Shown: in pieces, positions 17,538 to 25,810 of the stretch | Layout: each line of letters begins with the position of its first letter | Numbering within the stretch: the first letter of the stretch is position 1 | NCBI RefSeq assembly: GCF_038246755.1 | Contig: NZ_CP134706.1 | Coordinates: 3,906,001 to 3,970,000 of the forward strand | Direction of reading: 5' to 3' | Length of the DNA stretch: 64,000 nt | DNA from: Micromonospora sp. FIMYZ51 | GTDB lineage: Bacteria > Actinomycetota > Actinomycetes > Mycobacteriales > Micromonosporaceae | Made by a program: the position numbers and the translations under genes | Notes under the pieces: generated by a model | What the model was told of the DNA's origin: nothing | Database searches by the model: none | Seen by the model: only the letters and a program-made list of their open reading frames with translations

Positions 17538-20165
17538 GTGGACGATCGCTACGACAGCTACTGCGCCGCCGACCGGCTCTTCTACGACTCGCTCGGCAAG
17601 GCCGTCGAGGAGCCGACCTTCGGGGCGGCCCGGCGGCAGGTGCCCGACGGCTGGCGTACCGAGCCGCTCGACGACTGGCTGATCTACGCCCCGGACGGCG
17701 GCGCGCTGCCGCAGCAGGGCTGGAAGATCCACGTGGCGGCGACCCTGGACAACGCCGAGCGGGTGTTGGACACCATCTGGGACTACTGCGTCCCGCGCGG
17801 GCTGTCGTTCAAGTTCCTCCGCGGGCCCCGTACCCTGCTGTTGCGCAACTCCAAGTACGCCTCCCGGGCAGCCAGCGGCAAGTTCGTCACCGTCTACCCC
17901 GGCGACGAGGCCGAGCTGGAACTGGTCTGCAAGGAGCTCGACGAGCTGCTCGTCGGCGAACCCGGCCCGTACATCCTCAGCGACCTGCGCTACGGCGCCG
18001 GCCCGGTGTACGTACGCTACGGCGGCTTCGCCGCCCGCTACTGCCACTCGCCCGACGGGCAGGTCGTCCCGGCGATCGAGGACGACAACGGCACCCTGGT
18101 ACCCGACCGGCGCGACCCGGTCTTCCACGTACCGTCCTGGGTGACGCTGCCGGACTTCCTCGAACCGCACCTGGCCGCCCGTAACGCCACAAGCACCGAC
18201 GAGGTGCCGTACCGGATCGAGAAGGTCATCCACTTCTCCAACGGCGGCGGCCTCTACGTCGGCCGGGACCTGCGCACCGACACCCAGGTGGTGCTGAAGG
18301 AGGCGCGCCCGTACGCCGGCCTGGACGCCGACGGCACCGACGCGGTGGCCCGCCTGGCCCGCGAGGCCGAGGCGCTGCGTCGACTCGCCGACTTGCCGCA
18401 GGTGCCCCGGGTGCACGACGAGTTCACCCTCGGCGAGCACCGGTTCCTGGCGCTGGAGTTCATCGAGGGCCGCGCGCTGAACAAGGTCCTGGTCGACCGC
18501 TACCCACTCATCGACGCCGACAGCACCGACGCCGATCGAGCCGACTACACCCGGTGGGCGCTGGACGTCCACCGACAGGTCGAACAGGTCATCCGGGCCA
18601 TCCACGAGCGCGGTCTCGTCTACGGCGACCTGCACCTGTTCAACGTCATGGTCCGCCCGGACGACCGGATCGCGCTCGTCGACTTCGAGGTCGCCGCGCC
18701 GATCGACGGGCACCGCCGGCCCGGCCTGCGCAACCAGGGCTTCGCCGCCCCCCGGGACCGTAGCGGTCCCGCCGTCGACCACTACGCCCTGGCCTGCCTG
18801 CGGCTGGCGCTGTTCCTGCCGCTTACCCAGCTGGTCCGGCTGGCGCCAGCCAAGGCCGCGCACCTCGCGGACGTGGTCGCGGAGCGGTTCCCGGTGCCGA
18901 GGGAGCTGCTGGACACCGCCGTCGAGGAGATCACCGGCGGCCGGCCGAGCGCCGTGGACCACCGGGCCGAGCTCACCGTCCGCGTCGGGTCCACCCACCG
19001 CGACCGGCTGGCCCGGGCGATCCTCGCCAGCGCGACGCCCGAGCGGGACGACCGACTCTTCCCCGGCGATATCGAACAGTTCCGCAGCGGCGGGCTCAAC
19101 CTCGCCCATGGTGCCGCCGGAGTCCTCTACGCACTGCACGTCAGCGGCGCCGGGCGCTGGCCGGAGCACGAACGGTGGCTGGTCCGCCAGGCCACCTCGC
19201 CCGCCGCCGGCACCCGCTGCGGCTTCTACGACGGCCTGCACGGCGTCGCGTACGCCCTGGAACTGCTGGGCCGCCGGCAGGACGCCCTGGACGTACTCGA
19301 CATCTGCCTGCGGCAACCCTGGGACGGTCTGGACCACAGCCTGGCCGGCGGCCTGGCCGGCATCGCGCTCAACCTCGCCGAGCTGGCCGGACGCACCGGC
19401 GAACCGACCCTGCGCGACGCCGCCTGGCGGGCCGCCGAACGGGTCGTCGCCCAACTCGCCGACGACCCCGGACCGGACGTCAGCGGTGGCCGGCACCCGT
19501 ACGCCGGACTGCTGCGCGGCCGTACCGGGCCGGCGCTGATGCTGGTGCGGCTGCACGAGCTGACCGGCGAACCGGAACTGCTGGCGCACGCCGCCACCGC
19601 GCTGCGGCAGGACCTGCGCCGCTGTGTCGTCCGCCCGGACGGCGCGCTTGAGGTCAACGAGGGCTGGCGCACCATGCCCTACCTGGGGCAGGGCAGCGTC
19701 GGCATCGGGTTGGTGCTCGACCAGTACCTGCGGCACCGCGCCGACGAGCGGTTCGCCGAGGCGAGCGCCGGTGTGCGCCGCGCCGCCCGGTCGCCGTTCT
19801 ACGCGCAGTCCGGCCTGTTCGCCGGACGGGCCGGCATCGTCGCTTACCTCGCGGCGTACCCGGACGATCCGGTGCTGGCGGCAGAGCTGGCGGCGCAGGT
19901 GGAACGCCTCGCCTGGCACGCCCTGCCGTACGCCGACGGGACCGCGTTCCCGGGCGAGCAGTTGCTGCGGCTCTCCATGGACCTCGGCACCGGCACCGCC
20001 GGCGTGCTGCTGGCGCTGGCCGCCGCCCGGCCCGGCACGCTGCCGGCCACCGACCGGCCCGGCGCGGTCGTGACGCTGCCGTTCCTCGCGCCGCTAACCG
20101 GCGCCCCCGACACCCTCGCTGATGCGAGGGCGACCGACCACACCGACAAGCACGGGAGGAGGTGA
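17538..20165 (+). CDS. ramC: Class III lanthipeptide synthetase (LanKC, RamC/AmfT type)
   Basis: 875 aa. GTG 17538 is preferred over GTG 17529 because GGAGGGG lies 8 nt before it, and VDDRYDSYC matches the RamC-type opening. Three modules are seen. The N-terminal lyase-like domain covers 1-210. A Ser/Thr kinase-like domain (about 215-500) has its Lys in VVLKEARP, catalytic loop GLVYGDLHLFNV (about 360) and LVDFEVA. A LanC-like cyclase (about 540-850) has GFYDGLHG. The Cys-Cys-His zinc ligands of true LanC and class IV enzymes are absent (GWRTMPYLGQGS and YAQSGLFAGRAG replace them), which defines class III. It phosphorylates and dehydrates core Ser residues and then closes thioether rings. The precursor gene starts 6 nt later. 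Confidence 0.93.
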   Translation: MDDRYDSYCAADRLFYDSLGKAVEEPTFGAARRQVPDGWRTEPLDDWLIYAPDGGALPQQGWKIHVAATLDNAERVLDTIWDYCVPRGLSFKFLRGPRTLLLRNSKYASRAASGKFVTVYPGDEAELELVCKELDELLVGEPGPYILSDLRYGAGPVYVRYGGFAARYCHSPDGQVVPAIEDDNGTLVPDRRDPVFHVPSWVTLPDFLEPHLAARNATSTDEVPYRIEKVIHFSNGGGLYVGRDLRTDTQVVLKEARPYAGLDADGTDAVARLAREAEALRRLADLPQVPRVHDEFTLGEHRFLALEFIEGRALNKVLVDRYPLIDADSTDADRADYTRWALDVHRQVEQVIRAIHERGLVYGDLHLFNVMVRPDDRIALVDFEVAAPIDGHRRPGLRNQGFAAPRDRSGPAVDHYALACLRLALFLPLTQLVRLAPAKAAHLADVVAERFPVPRELLDTAVEEITGGRPSAVDHRAELTVRVGSTHRDRLARAILASATPERDDRLFPGDIEQFRSGGLNLAHGAAGVLYALHVSGAGRWPEHERWLVRQATSPAAGTRCGFYDGLHGVAYALELLGRRQDALDVLDICLRQPWDGLDHSLAGGLAGIALNLAELAGRTGEPTLRDAAWRAAERVVAQLADDPGPDVSGGRHPYAGLLRGRTGPALMLVRLHELTGEPELLAHAATALRQDLRRCVVRPDGALEVNEGWRTMPYLGQGSVGIGLVLDQYLRHRADERFAEASAGVRRAARSPFYAQSGLFAGRAGIVAYLAAYPDDPVLAAELAAQVERLAWHALPYADGTAFPGEQLLRLSMDLGTGTAGVLLALAAARPGTLPATDRPGAVVTLPFLAPLTGAPDTLADARATDHTDKHGRR

Positions 20166-20171
20166 CACGAC

Positions 20172-20291
20172 ATGGCGCTTCTGGACCTCCAGGGCCTGGA
20201 GATGGCCCCCGCCGACCGCACCGGCGGCGGCAGCCGGGCGAGCCTGCTGCTCTGCGGCGACAGCTCGCTGTCCGTCACGACCTGCAACTGA
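20172..20291 (+). CDS. ramS: SapB/AmfS-family class III lanthipeptide precursor
   Basis: 39 codons. GGAGGAGG lies about 9 nt upstream, spanning the lanKC stop. The leader is MALLDLQGLEMAPADRTGGG, with the LLDLQ motif recognised by LanKC enzymes. The core SRASLLLCGDSSLSVTTCN has two Ser-x-x-Ser-x-x-x-Cys ring motifs. From memory, the SapB core of Streptomyces coelicolor is TGSRASLLLCGDSSLSITTCN, so the cores differ at one position (Val for Ile). The product is therefore expected to be a two-ring, amphipathic, surface-active morphogenetic peptide. The extra GG before the core makes the leader-core border uncertain. Confidence 0.95.
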   Translation: MALLDLQGLEMAPADRTGGGSRASLLLCGDSSLSVTTCN

Positions 20292-20306
20292 CAGGTCGGC
20301 ACGCGA

Positions 20307-20340
20307 GGCCCTGGGCGGGGCAAGGTACCCGCCCAGGGCC
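20307..20340 (+). terminator. Hairpin between precursor and transporter genes (probable attenuator)
   Basis: GGCCCTGGGCGGG (20307-20319) pairs perfectly over 13 bp with CCCGCCCAGGGCC (20328-20340), leaving an 8-nt loop. It begins 16 nt after the precursor stop. In lantibiotic operons such a structure often lets the precursor be transcribed in excess over the downstream genes and protects its mRNA. Confidence 0.75.
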
Positions 20341-20363
20341 GCACGTCTTCCCGGGAGGTGGCG

Positions 20364-22091
20364 ATGCCGACGCGCAACGGCGCCGACCGGCTACTGCGCC
20401 GGGCGATCCGCGACGGTGGCGGTTGGACCGTTCTGCTCGCGGTGGTGGCGCTCATCGGCGCCGCCGCCGAACTGGCGCTTCCGGCGACCCTCGGGCTCGC
20501 GGTCGACGCCGCCGTCGGCGGCACCGCCTCCTGGTGGCCCGCCGTCGCCTGCGGATTGGTCGCCGTCCTCATGGTCACCGACGTCCTCGGTGACCTCGCC
20601 GCCGGCTACGGCGCGGCCCGGGCCACCGCCCGGTTGCGTCGGCGGCTACTGCGCCACCTGTTCGCCTGCGATGTCCGCACCGTCCGCCGGTACCCGGTGG
20701 GCGACCTGGTCGGCCGCCTCGTCGGTCAGGGCGCCGACGCCGGGCAGGCCGGGACCGCCGTGGTGCTCGGCGTCATCGCGCTGCTGCCTCCGGTCGGCAG
20801 CGTCGTGGCGCTCACCCTGATCGAGCCGCTGCTGGGGATCACCCTCCTCGGCGGGCTGGTGCTGCTCGCGGTGCTCATGCGTGCCTTCGTCACCGATGCC
20901 TCCGCCGCCGTGGCCGGCTACCAGCGGGTGCTGGGCGCCACCGCCGGCCGGTTGCTGGAGGCGCTCGGCGGTGCCCGCACCATCGCCGCTGCGGCGACCG
21001 TGGACCGGGAACGCGACCGGGTGCTGGCCGCGCTGCCCGAACTGCGCGGGTACGGGCTGCTCGGCTGGCGGCTGCTGGCCCGCGCGAGCGCCCGCACCGC
21101 CGCCGTGGGCCCGCTGTTGCAGGCGGCCGTGGTAGCCGTCGGCGGGTACGCGCTCACCGTCGGCTGGCTCACCCCCGGGCAACTGGTCGCCGCAGTGCAG
21201 TACGCGGCCCTCGGCGCCGGACTGGGCGCGGTGCTGGCCACCCTCAACCGGCTGGTACGCGCCCGCGCGGCGGCCGGGCGGATCGCCGAACCACTGGCCC
21301 ACCCGGTCCGCCGGTACGGCGACCAACCGCTGCCTGACGGCCGGGGGGAACTGCGGCTGCGCGGTGTCGGCGTGCACAGCGACGACGGGCGCGCGGTCCT
21401 GCGTGGGGTCGATCTGCTGGTGCCGGCCGGCAGCACCCTGGCCGTCGTCGGGCGCTCCGGCGTCGGCAAGTCCACCCTCGCCGCGCTGGCTGGCCGGTTG
21501 CACGACCCGGACGCCGGTGAGGTGCTGCTGGACGGGGTGCCGTTGCGCCGGTTGAGTCCGGCCGCACTGCGCCGCGGCGTCGGGCACGCCTTCGACCGGC
21601 CGGTCCTGGTCGGCGAGACGGTGCACGACGCGATCGGCCTCGCCCTGCCCGAACGGTCGGCGGCACCACCGGCCGGGAACACCCCGGCCGGCACCGCGGT
21701 GCTGACCATGGCGCGAGCCGCCCAGGTGGCCGACGTCGTCGCCCGCCTGCCCGACGGATTCCGCACCCGGCTGGCCGACGCGCCCCTCTCCGGCGGCGAG
21801 GCACAGCGCCTCGGGCTGGCCCGCGCGTTCGCGGCCGAGCGACTGCTGATCCTCGACGACGCCACGTCCAGCCTGGACACCGCCACCGAACACCGGATCA
21901 GCCGGGCGGTGGCCGAGGGGGTCGGCGGTCGTACCCGACTGGTGGTCACCCATCGCGCGGCGACGGCTGCCGCCGCCGACCTGGTCGCCTGGCTCGACGG
22001 TGGCCGGGTGCGGGCGGTGGGCCCACACCGGCAGCTCTGGGCCGATCCGGACTACCGGGCGGTCTTCGGACCCGGCGGTGACCCCCGATGA
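20364..22091 (+). CDS. ramA: ABC half-transporter for lanthipeptide export (RamA-like)
   Basis: 575 aa. ATG 20364 follows GGGAGG by 5 nt; a GTG two codons earlier overlaps that site. The N-terminal half is a six-helix type I exporter membrane domain, and the C-terminal half is the ATPase. Walker A is GRSGVGKST (about residue 362), the signature LSGGEAQR and Walker B LLILDDATSSLD. There is no N-terminal C39 peptidase, so leader removal must be done by another protease. The stop overlaps the next gene by 4 nt (ATGA), suggesting a heterodimeric pump. Confidence 0.9.
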   Translation: MPTRNGADRLLRRAIRDGGGWTVLLAVVALIGAAAELALPATLGLAVDAAVGGTASWWPAVACGLVAVLMVTDVLGDLAAGYGAARATARLRRRLLRHLFACDVRTVRRYPVGDLVGRLVGQGADAGQAGTAVVLGVIALLPPVGSVVALTLIEPLLGITLLGGLVLLAVLMRAFVTDASAAVAGYQRVLGATAGRLLEALGGARTIAAAATVDRERDRVLAALPELRGYGLLGWRLLARASARTAAVGPLLQAAVVAVGGYALTVGWLTPGQLVAAVQYAALGAGLGAVLATLNRLVRARAAAGRIAEPLAHPVRRYGDQPLPDGRGELRLRGVGVHSDDGRAVLRGVDLLVPAGSTLAVVGRSGVGKSTLAALAGRLHDPDAGEVLLDGVPLRRLSPAALRRGVGHAFDRPVLVGETVHDAIGLALPERSAAPPAGNTPAGTAVLTMARAAQVADVVARLPDGFRTRLADAPLSGGEAQRLGLARAFAAERLLILDDATSSLDTATEHRISRAVAEGVGGRTRLVVTHRAATAAAADLVAWLDGGRVRAVGPHRQLWADPDYRAVFGPGGDPR

Positions 22092-23980
22092 CCGGCGTAC
22101 GCCGCACCACCTTGACCGCGCTGCGGGCCCGCCGTCGTCCGCTGGGCCGGCTCGCCGCCTGGTCGGTGGCGGAGGCACTGCCGGCGCTGCTCAGCGGCCT
22201 GCTGGTGGCCCGTGCGGTCGACCAGGGTTTCCTGGCCGGCGAGTTCGCCACCGGCCTGGCCTGGCTGGCCGGGCTGGCCGGCGCGGTGCTGGCCGGCGCA
22301 GCCGCCACCGGACGGGTGTACCACAGCCTGGGTGCCGTGGTGGAGCCGTACCGCGACGAGTTGGCTGCCCGGGTGGTCGACGGCGCGCTGCGTGACGCCA
22401 CTCGCGCCAGCGGTCGGCCGGACAGCGCCGCCGTGTCCCGACTGACCCATCAGGTGGAGGTGGTCCGGGACACCTTCGGCGGGCTGCTGTTGGTGGTCCG
22501 CGGCTTTCTGTTCACCGCCGGCGCGGCACTGCTCGGCCTGCTCGCCCTGTCACCGCCGCTGGCTGCGGCGGTGGCCGCGCCGCTGCTGCTCGGGCTGGCC
22601 GTGTTCGCGGCGGCGCTGCCGGCGATGGTCGCCCACCAGCGCGCCCAGGTGACGGCCGGCGAGGAACTCGGCCGGTCGGCGGCAGCCGCGCTGACCGGAC
22701 ACCGCGACGTGGTCGCCTGCGGCGGGCAGGACCGGGTCGTGGCCACGGTCGACCGGCGGGTCGTCGCACAGGCCGACACCGAACGGACGCTGGCCCGGAT
22801 GGCGGCGCTGCGCAGCCTCAGCCTCGGGCTGGGTGGCTGGTTGCCGGTGGTGGTCCTGCTGCTGGCGGCACCGTGGCTGGTGCGGCAAGGGCTAAGCACC
22901 GGCGCCGTGCTGGGCGCGCTGGTCTACGTCACCACCGGCCTGCAACCCGCCCTGCACGCACTGGTGCAGGGCGTCGGCAGCGGCGGTCTGCGCTACGCCG
23001 TCACGCTGGACCGGATCCTGCGCAGCTGCCCGCCGGTCGAGCCGAACCCCGCCCCGGCCGGCGCAGCCTCGCCATGCCCTACCGACGCCGTACCGCCGCA
23101 GCCGGCCGCCGCAGCCTCGCCACGTCCCACCGACGCCGTACCGCCGCAGCCGGCCGGCGCAGCCTCGCCACGTCCCACCGACGCCCTGCCACCGCAGCCG
23201 GCCGCCGCAGCACCGGGTCCGGCTGGCCCGGTGCCGCCGGCGGTGCGGACGTGCGGGCTGACCTTCCGGTACGGCCCGCACGCGCGACCGGTCCTCGCCG
23301 ATTTCCACCTGACCGTGTCCGCCGGTGAGCACCTGGCCGTGGTCGGGCCCAGCGGCGCCGGCAAGTCCACCCTGGCCGCCCTGATCGCCGGGCTGGTGCC
23401 ACCGGATTCCGGCACCGTGCACCTGGCCGGGACGCCGGTCGCCGGCCGCACACCGGAGGCGCTGGCCCGGCTACGGGTGCTGGTGCCGCAGGAGGCGTAC
23501 GTGCGCACCGGCACCGTGTCCGACAACCTGCGCTACCTGTGCCCGGACGCGGACCACACAGCGGTGACGGCAGCCCTGGCCACGCTCGGGGCCGAGCCGC
23601 TGGTGGACCGCCTCGGCGGCCTGACGGCCGAGGTCGAGCCGGGCACCCTCTCCGCCGGGGAACGACAACTCATCGCCGCGGTCCGGGCCTACCTCGCCCC
23701 GGCCCCGTTGGTCATCCTCGACGAGGCGACCTGCCACCTCGACCCGACGCTGGAGGCGACGGTCGAAGCGGCCTTCGCCAGCCGTCCGGGCACGCTCGTG
23801 GTGATCGCGCACCGGATCAGCTCGGCGACCCGCGCCCGCCGGGTGCTGGTGTTCGACGGCGACCGGCCGCAGGTCGGCAGCCACCAGGAACTGCTGCTGC
23901 GCTCCACCACCTACCGGGAGCTGGTGGGTCACTGGCAGGACCCGGCACCGCATCCCCGCCGGCCGCTGACCCGGGCCTGA
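22088..23980 (+). CDS. ramB: ABC half-transporter for lanthipeptide export (RamB-like) with repeat linker
   Basis: 630 aa. The membrane domain (about 1-315) is joined to the ATPase by a Pro/Ala-rich linker. The ATPase has Walker A GPSGAGKST (about residue 419), a degenerate signature LSAGERQL and Walker B LVILDEATCHLD with the H-loop VIAHR. In the RamAB pair one ATPase site is often degenerate, as here. The linker (about residues 324-376) is encoded by 48-bp tandem repeats. It exports the modified peptide with the RamA-like subunit. The gene ends 68 nt before the convergent regulator. Confidence 0.9.
   Translation: MTGVRRTTLTALRARRRPLGRLAAWSVAEALPALLSGLLVARAVDQGFLAGEFATGLAWLAGLAGAVLAGAAATGRVYHSLGAVVEPYRDELAARVVDGALRDATRASGRPDSAAVSRLTHQVEVVRDTFGGLLLVVRGFLFTAGAALLGLLALSPPLAAAVAAPLLLGLAVFAAALPAMVAHQRAQVTAGEELGRSAAAALTGHRDVVACGGQDRVVATVDRRVVAQADTERTLARMAALRSLSLGLGGWLPVVVLLLAAPWLVRQGLSTGAVLGALVYVTTGLQPALHALVQGVGSGGLRYAVTLDRILRSCPPVEPNPAPAGAASPCPTDAVPPQPAAAASPRPTDAVPPQPAGAASPRPTDALPPQPAAAAPGPAGPVPPAVRTCGLTFRYGPHARPVLADFHLTVSAGEHLAVVGPSGAGKSTLAALIAGLVPPDSGTVHLAGTPVAGRTPEALARLRVLVPQEAYVRTGTVSDNLRYLCPDADHTAVTAALATLGAEPLVDRLGGLTAEVEPGTLSAGERQLIAAVRAYLAPAPLVILDEATCHLDPTLEATVEAAFASRPGTLVVIAHRISSATRARRVLVFDGDRPQVGSHQELLLRSTTYRELVGHWQDPAPHPRRPLTRA
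23057..23215 (+). repeat. 48-bp tandem repeat in the ramB-like linker
   Basis: Copies start at 23057, 23105 and 23153, with a partial fourth at 23201. Each encodes 16 residues of the form AxAASPRPTDAVPPQP. The unit is a multiple of three, so copy-number change would keep the frame and only alter linker length. Confidence 0.88.
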
Positions 23981-24047
23981 CGCCCAGCGGCGACCGCCGG
24001 CAGAACTCGGCAGCACCCGCCCGCGTCGTGGCGTTGCCGGTGGCCCC

Positions 24048-24641
24048 TCAGATCCAGTCGGCCTCGCGGGCGACCCGCACCGCCTCCACCCGGGTACGCG
24101 CGCCCGCCTTGCGGGCGATCCGGCCGAGGTGGTTGCGTACGGTGCCCGGGGCCAGGCCGAGCGTCCGGGCCACCTCCACGACCGGCGCACCGGACGCGGT
24201 CAGGGCAAGGATCTGGGTTTCCCGCGAGGTCAGCGGGCTCTCCCGGGTCAACGCCGCAAGCACCAGCTCGGCATCGATCACCGACTCCCGCCGGGACAGC
24301 CGCCGAACCCCGTCCACCACCCGGTGCGGGGCGACGTCGCAGCCGAGGATGCCGACGGTGCGGCCCGGCACCAGCACCCGGTGCAGCCGGTGGACCCGAC
24401 GCCGGTCGGCGAGCACCAACATCGGACACTGCCCCGCCACGTCGGCCTCGTCGGCGTGGCCGTCATCGACGAGATCGAGGTCGACGATTGCGACGTCCGG
24501 GCGCTGGGCGCGGACCGCCGAGGTGAGGGGATCACCCCGATCCAACTCCGCCACCACACTGATGTCCTCCTCGGCGGCGAGAACGAGGGAGAGCGCGCCA
24601 CGGATCAGGGCACCGTCGAGCGCGAGCAAGGTACGGATCAC
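24048..24641 (-). CDS. LuxR-family response regulator, RamR-like, degenerate receiver
   Basis: 197 aa, GTG start with AAGG upstream. The N-terminal receiver-like domain keeps a phosphorylatable-position Asp (IVDLDLVDDG, about residue 54). The acidic pair reads LD instead of DD, and the conserved Lys region reads GILGCDVAP with no Lys. It is therefore probably not controlled by phosphorylation. The C-terminal LuxR HTH (about 135-197) is intact: PLTSRETQILALTASG and LGLAPGTVRNHLGRI. RamR of Streptomyces, which activates the ram operon, is the same size and domain order. Convergent with the transporter operon. Confidence 0.82.
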   Translation of the reverse strand: MIRTLLALDGALIRGALSLVLAAEEDISVVAELDRGDPLTSAVRAQRPDVAIVDLDLVDDGHADEADVAGQCPMLVLADRRRVHRLHRVLVPGRTVGILGCDVAPHRVVDGVRRLSRRESVIDAELVLAALTRESPLTSRETQILALTASGAPVVEVARTLGLAPGTVRNHLGRIARKAGARTRVEAVRVAREADWI

Positions 24642-24655
24642 AGTCGACCTTCCCG

Positions 24656-24685
24656 AGAATCGCCAGTTGGATCACGAACCGTCAA
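24656..24685 (-). promoter_or_regulatory. Sigma-70-like promoter of the first RamR-like gene
   Basis: On the minus strand TTGACG (24685-24680) and GATTCT (24661-24656) are 18 nt apart, about 15 nt before the GTG at 24641. This is one of the clearest -35/-10 pairs in the window. Confidence 0.5.
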
Positions 24686-24773
24686 CAGTCAAACACGTAC
24701 CCATGAGTAAAGCTCGGTGACGCCGACGGTGCCGGTACCGGCCATGCGGCGAGCGATCCGCCGGCCAGCCGGG

Positions 24774-25379
24774 CTAGATCCAACCGTGCCAGCGGGCCTG
24801 CCAGACCGCCTCCATCCGGTTGCGGGCACCCGTCTTACGCATGACTGCCGACAGGTGGTTACGTACCGTCCCGTGCGCCAGGAAGAGCTGGCGGGCGATG
24901 TCCTTGAGCGGTAGCCCCTCGGCGGCTGCCCGCAGCACCTCCGCCTCCCGGCGGGTCAGCGGGCTGCGCGGCGGACGCAGCGCGGTCGCGGCGGCCTCCG
25001 CATCGATCACCCGCCCGCCATCGGCGACCTCCCGCACCGCCGCGACCAGTGCCTCCACCGGAGCGTCCTTACCGACCAGCCCGCGCACCCCGGCGGCGAT
25101 CAGGTCCCCGACCAGCGCCGGACCCCACCGACCTCCCATCGCCAGCACCGCCGCGTCGGGTGCCTCCCGAACGATCTGGTTGACCACCTCGACCGGTTGT
25201 GGCACGTCCGACGCCAGGTCCACCAGCACGATGTCAGGGCGGTGCTGCCGCACCACGGAGGAAAGCTCCCCCATCACGGCGACCTCGGCAACCACCTCCA
25301 TCCCCTCCTCGCTCGACAAGGCGGCGCACAGCGCGGTGCGCAGCAGGCTCATCTCCTCGACGACGGCGACGCGGATCAA
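24774..25379 (-). CDS. LuxR-family response regulator, RamR-like
   Basis: 201 aa from TTG 25379, chosen because GGAG lies 7 nt upstream and LIRVAVVEEM is the expected receiver start; a longer frame to 25511 lacks homology-like sequence. The receiver keeps the acidic pair (EE), the phospho-acceptor Asp (IVLVDLASD, about residue 53) and the Lys (GLVGKDAP). The LuxR HTH is LTRREAEVLRAAAEGLP and LFLAHGTVRNHLSAV. It is a paralogue of the gene at 24048, transcribed the same way 132 nt upstream. No sensor kinase is adjacent. It probably controls the lanthipeptide operon. Confidence 0.82.
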   Translation of the reverse strand: MIRVAVVEEMSLLRTALCAALSSEEGMEVVAEVAVMGELSSVVRQHRPDIVLVDLASDVPQPVEVVNQIVREAPDAAVLAMGGRWGPALVGDLIAAGVRGLVGKDAPVEALVAAVREVADGGRVIDAEAAATALRPPRSPLTRREAEVLRAAAEGLPLKDIARQLFLAHGTVRNHLSAVMRKTGARNRMEAVWQARWHGWI

Positions 25380-25740
25380 GATCTCGCTCCGATCTGGGTC
25401 ATACGCTGCGGCGGCCCGGTCCCTTTGACAGGACTCTCGCGGCCAGCCGGGGTGGTGGACGGTGGTGGTCCGGACACGCGCCAACCGGCCGGCCGCCCGA
25501 TCCGTGCACAACGACGGTCACGTCGGCGGACGGAGTTCGTCCGCCGGGGCAGCTACCGGCCAGTCGGTCAGCAGGATGGTGGGGTCATGTCGGTGGTGGG
25601 TGGGAGGCGGCGGGATGACACGTGGTGAATATGTCATTACCCGACCCGTGCATCGAGGAAGCCCGATGACGGATTACCGACTGCACCGCTGACAGTGGGT
25701 GGGCTGTGCGCTAACAGGCCAGCACGTACGACGCCGACAC
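25380..25740. other. Gene-free stretch upstream of the RamR-like regulator
   Basis: About 360 bp with no convincing gene; short frames lack family-like sequence. It presumably holds the promoter of the regulator at 24774. The tatC-side part carries the hairpin and heptamer repeat listed separately. Confidence 0.5.
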
Positions 25741-25777
25741 GACGGTGCGGCGATGCATCGCGCATCGCCGCACCGTC
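25741..25777. terminator. Strong hairpin downstream of tatC
   Basis: GACGGTGCGGCGATGC (25741-25756) and GCATCGCCGCACCGTC (25762-25777) form a perfect 16-bp stem with a 5-nt loop. It lies about 100 nt after the tatC stop on the transcribed strand and probably ends the tat-paf transcript. Confidence 0.75.
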
Positions 25778-25810
25778 AACTGCCCGAACCAGGCGACCAG
25801 ACCCTGGACC

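Noticed and set aside
17484..19919. Long open frame of about 811 codons on the minus strand across the lanKC gene
   Set aside because: High GC keeps antisense frames open. The sequence has no family pattern, while the plus strand has an intact synthetase.
17538..20165. Class IV (LanL) synthetase
   Set aside because: The Cys-Cys-His zinc ligands of the cyclase are absent, which defines class III.
24774..25511. Longer start of the second regulator at 25511
   Set aside because: The extra 44 residues are unlike a receiver domain, while TTG 25379 has a good ribosome site and gives RamR-like length.
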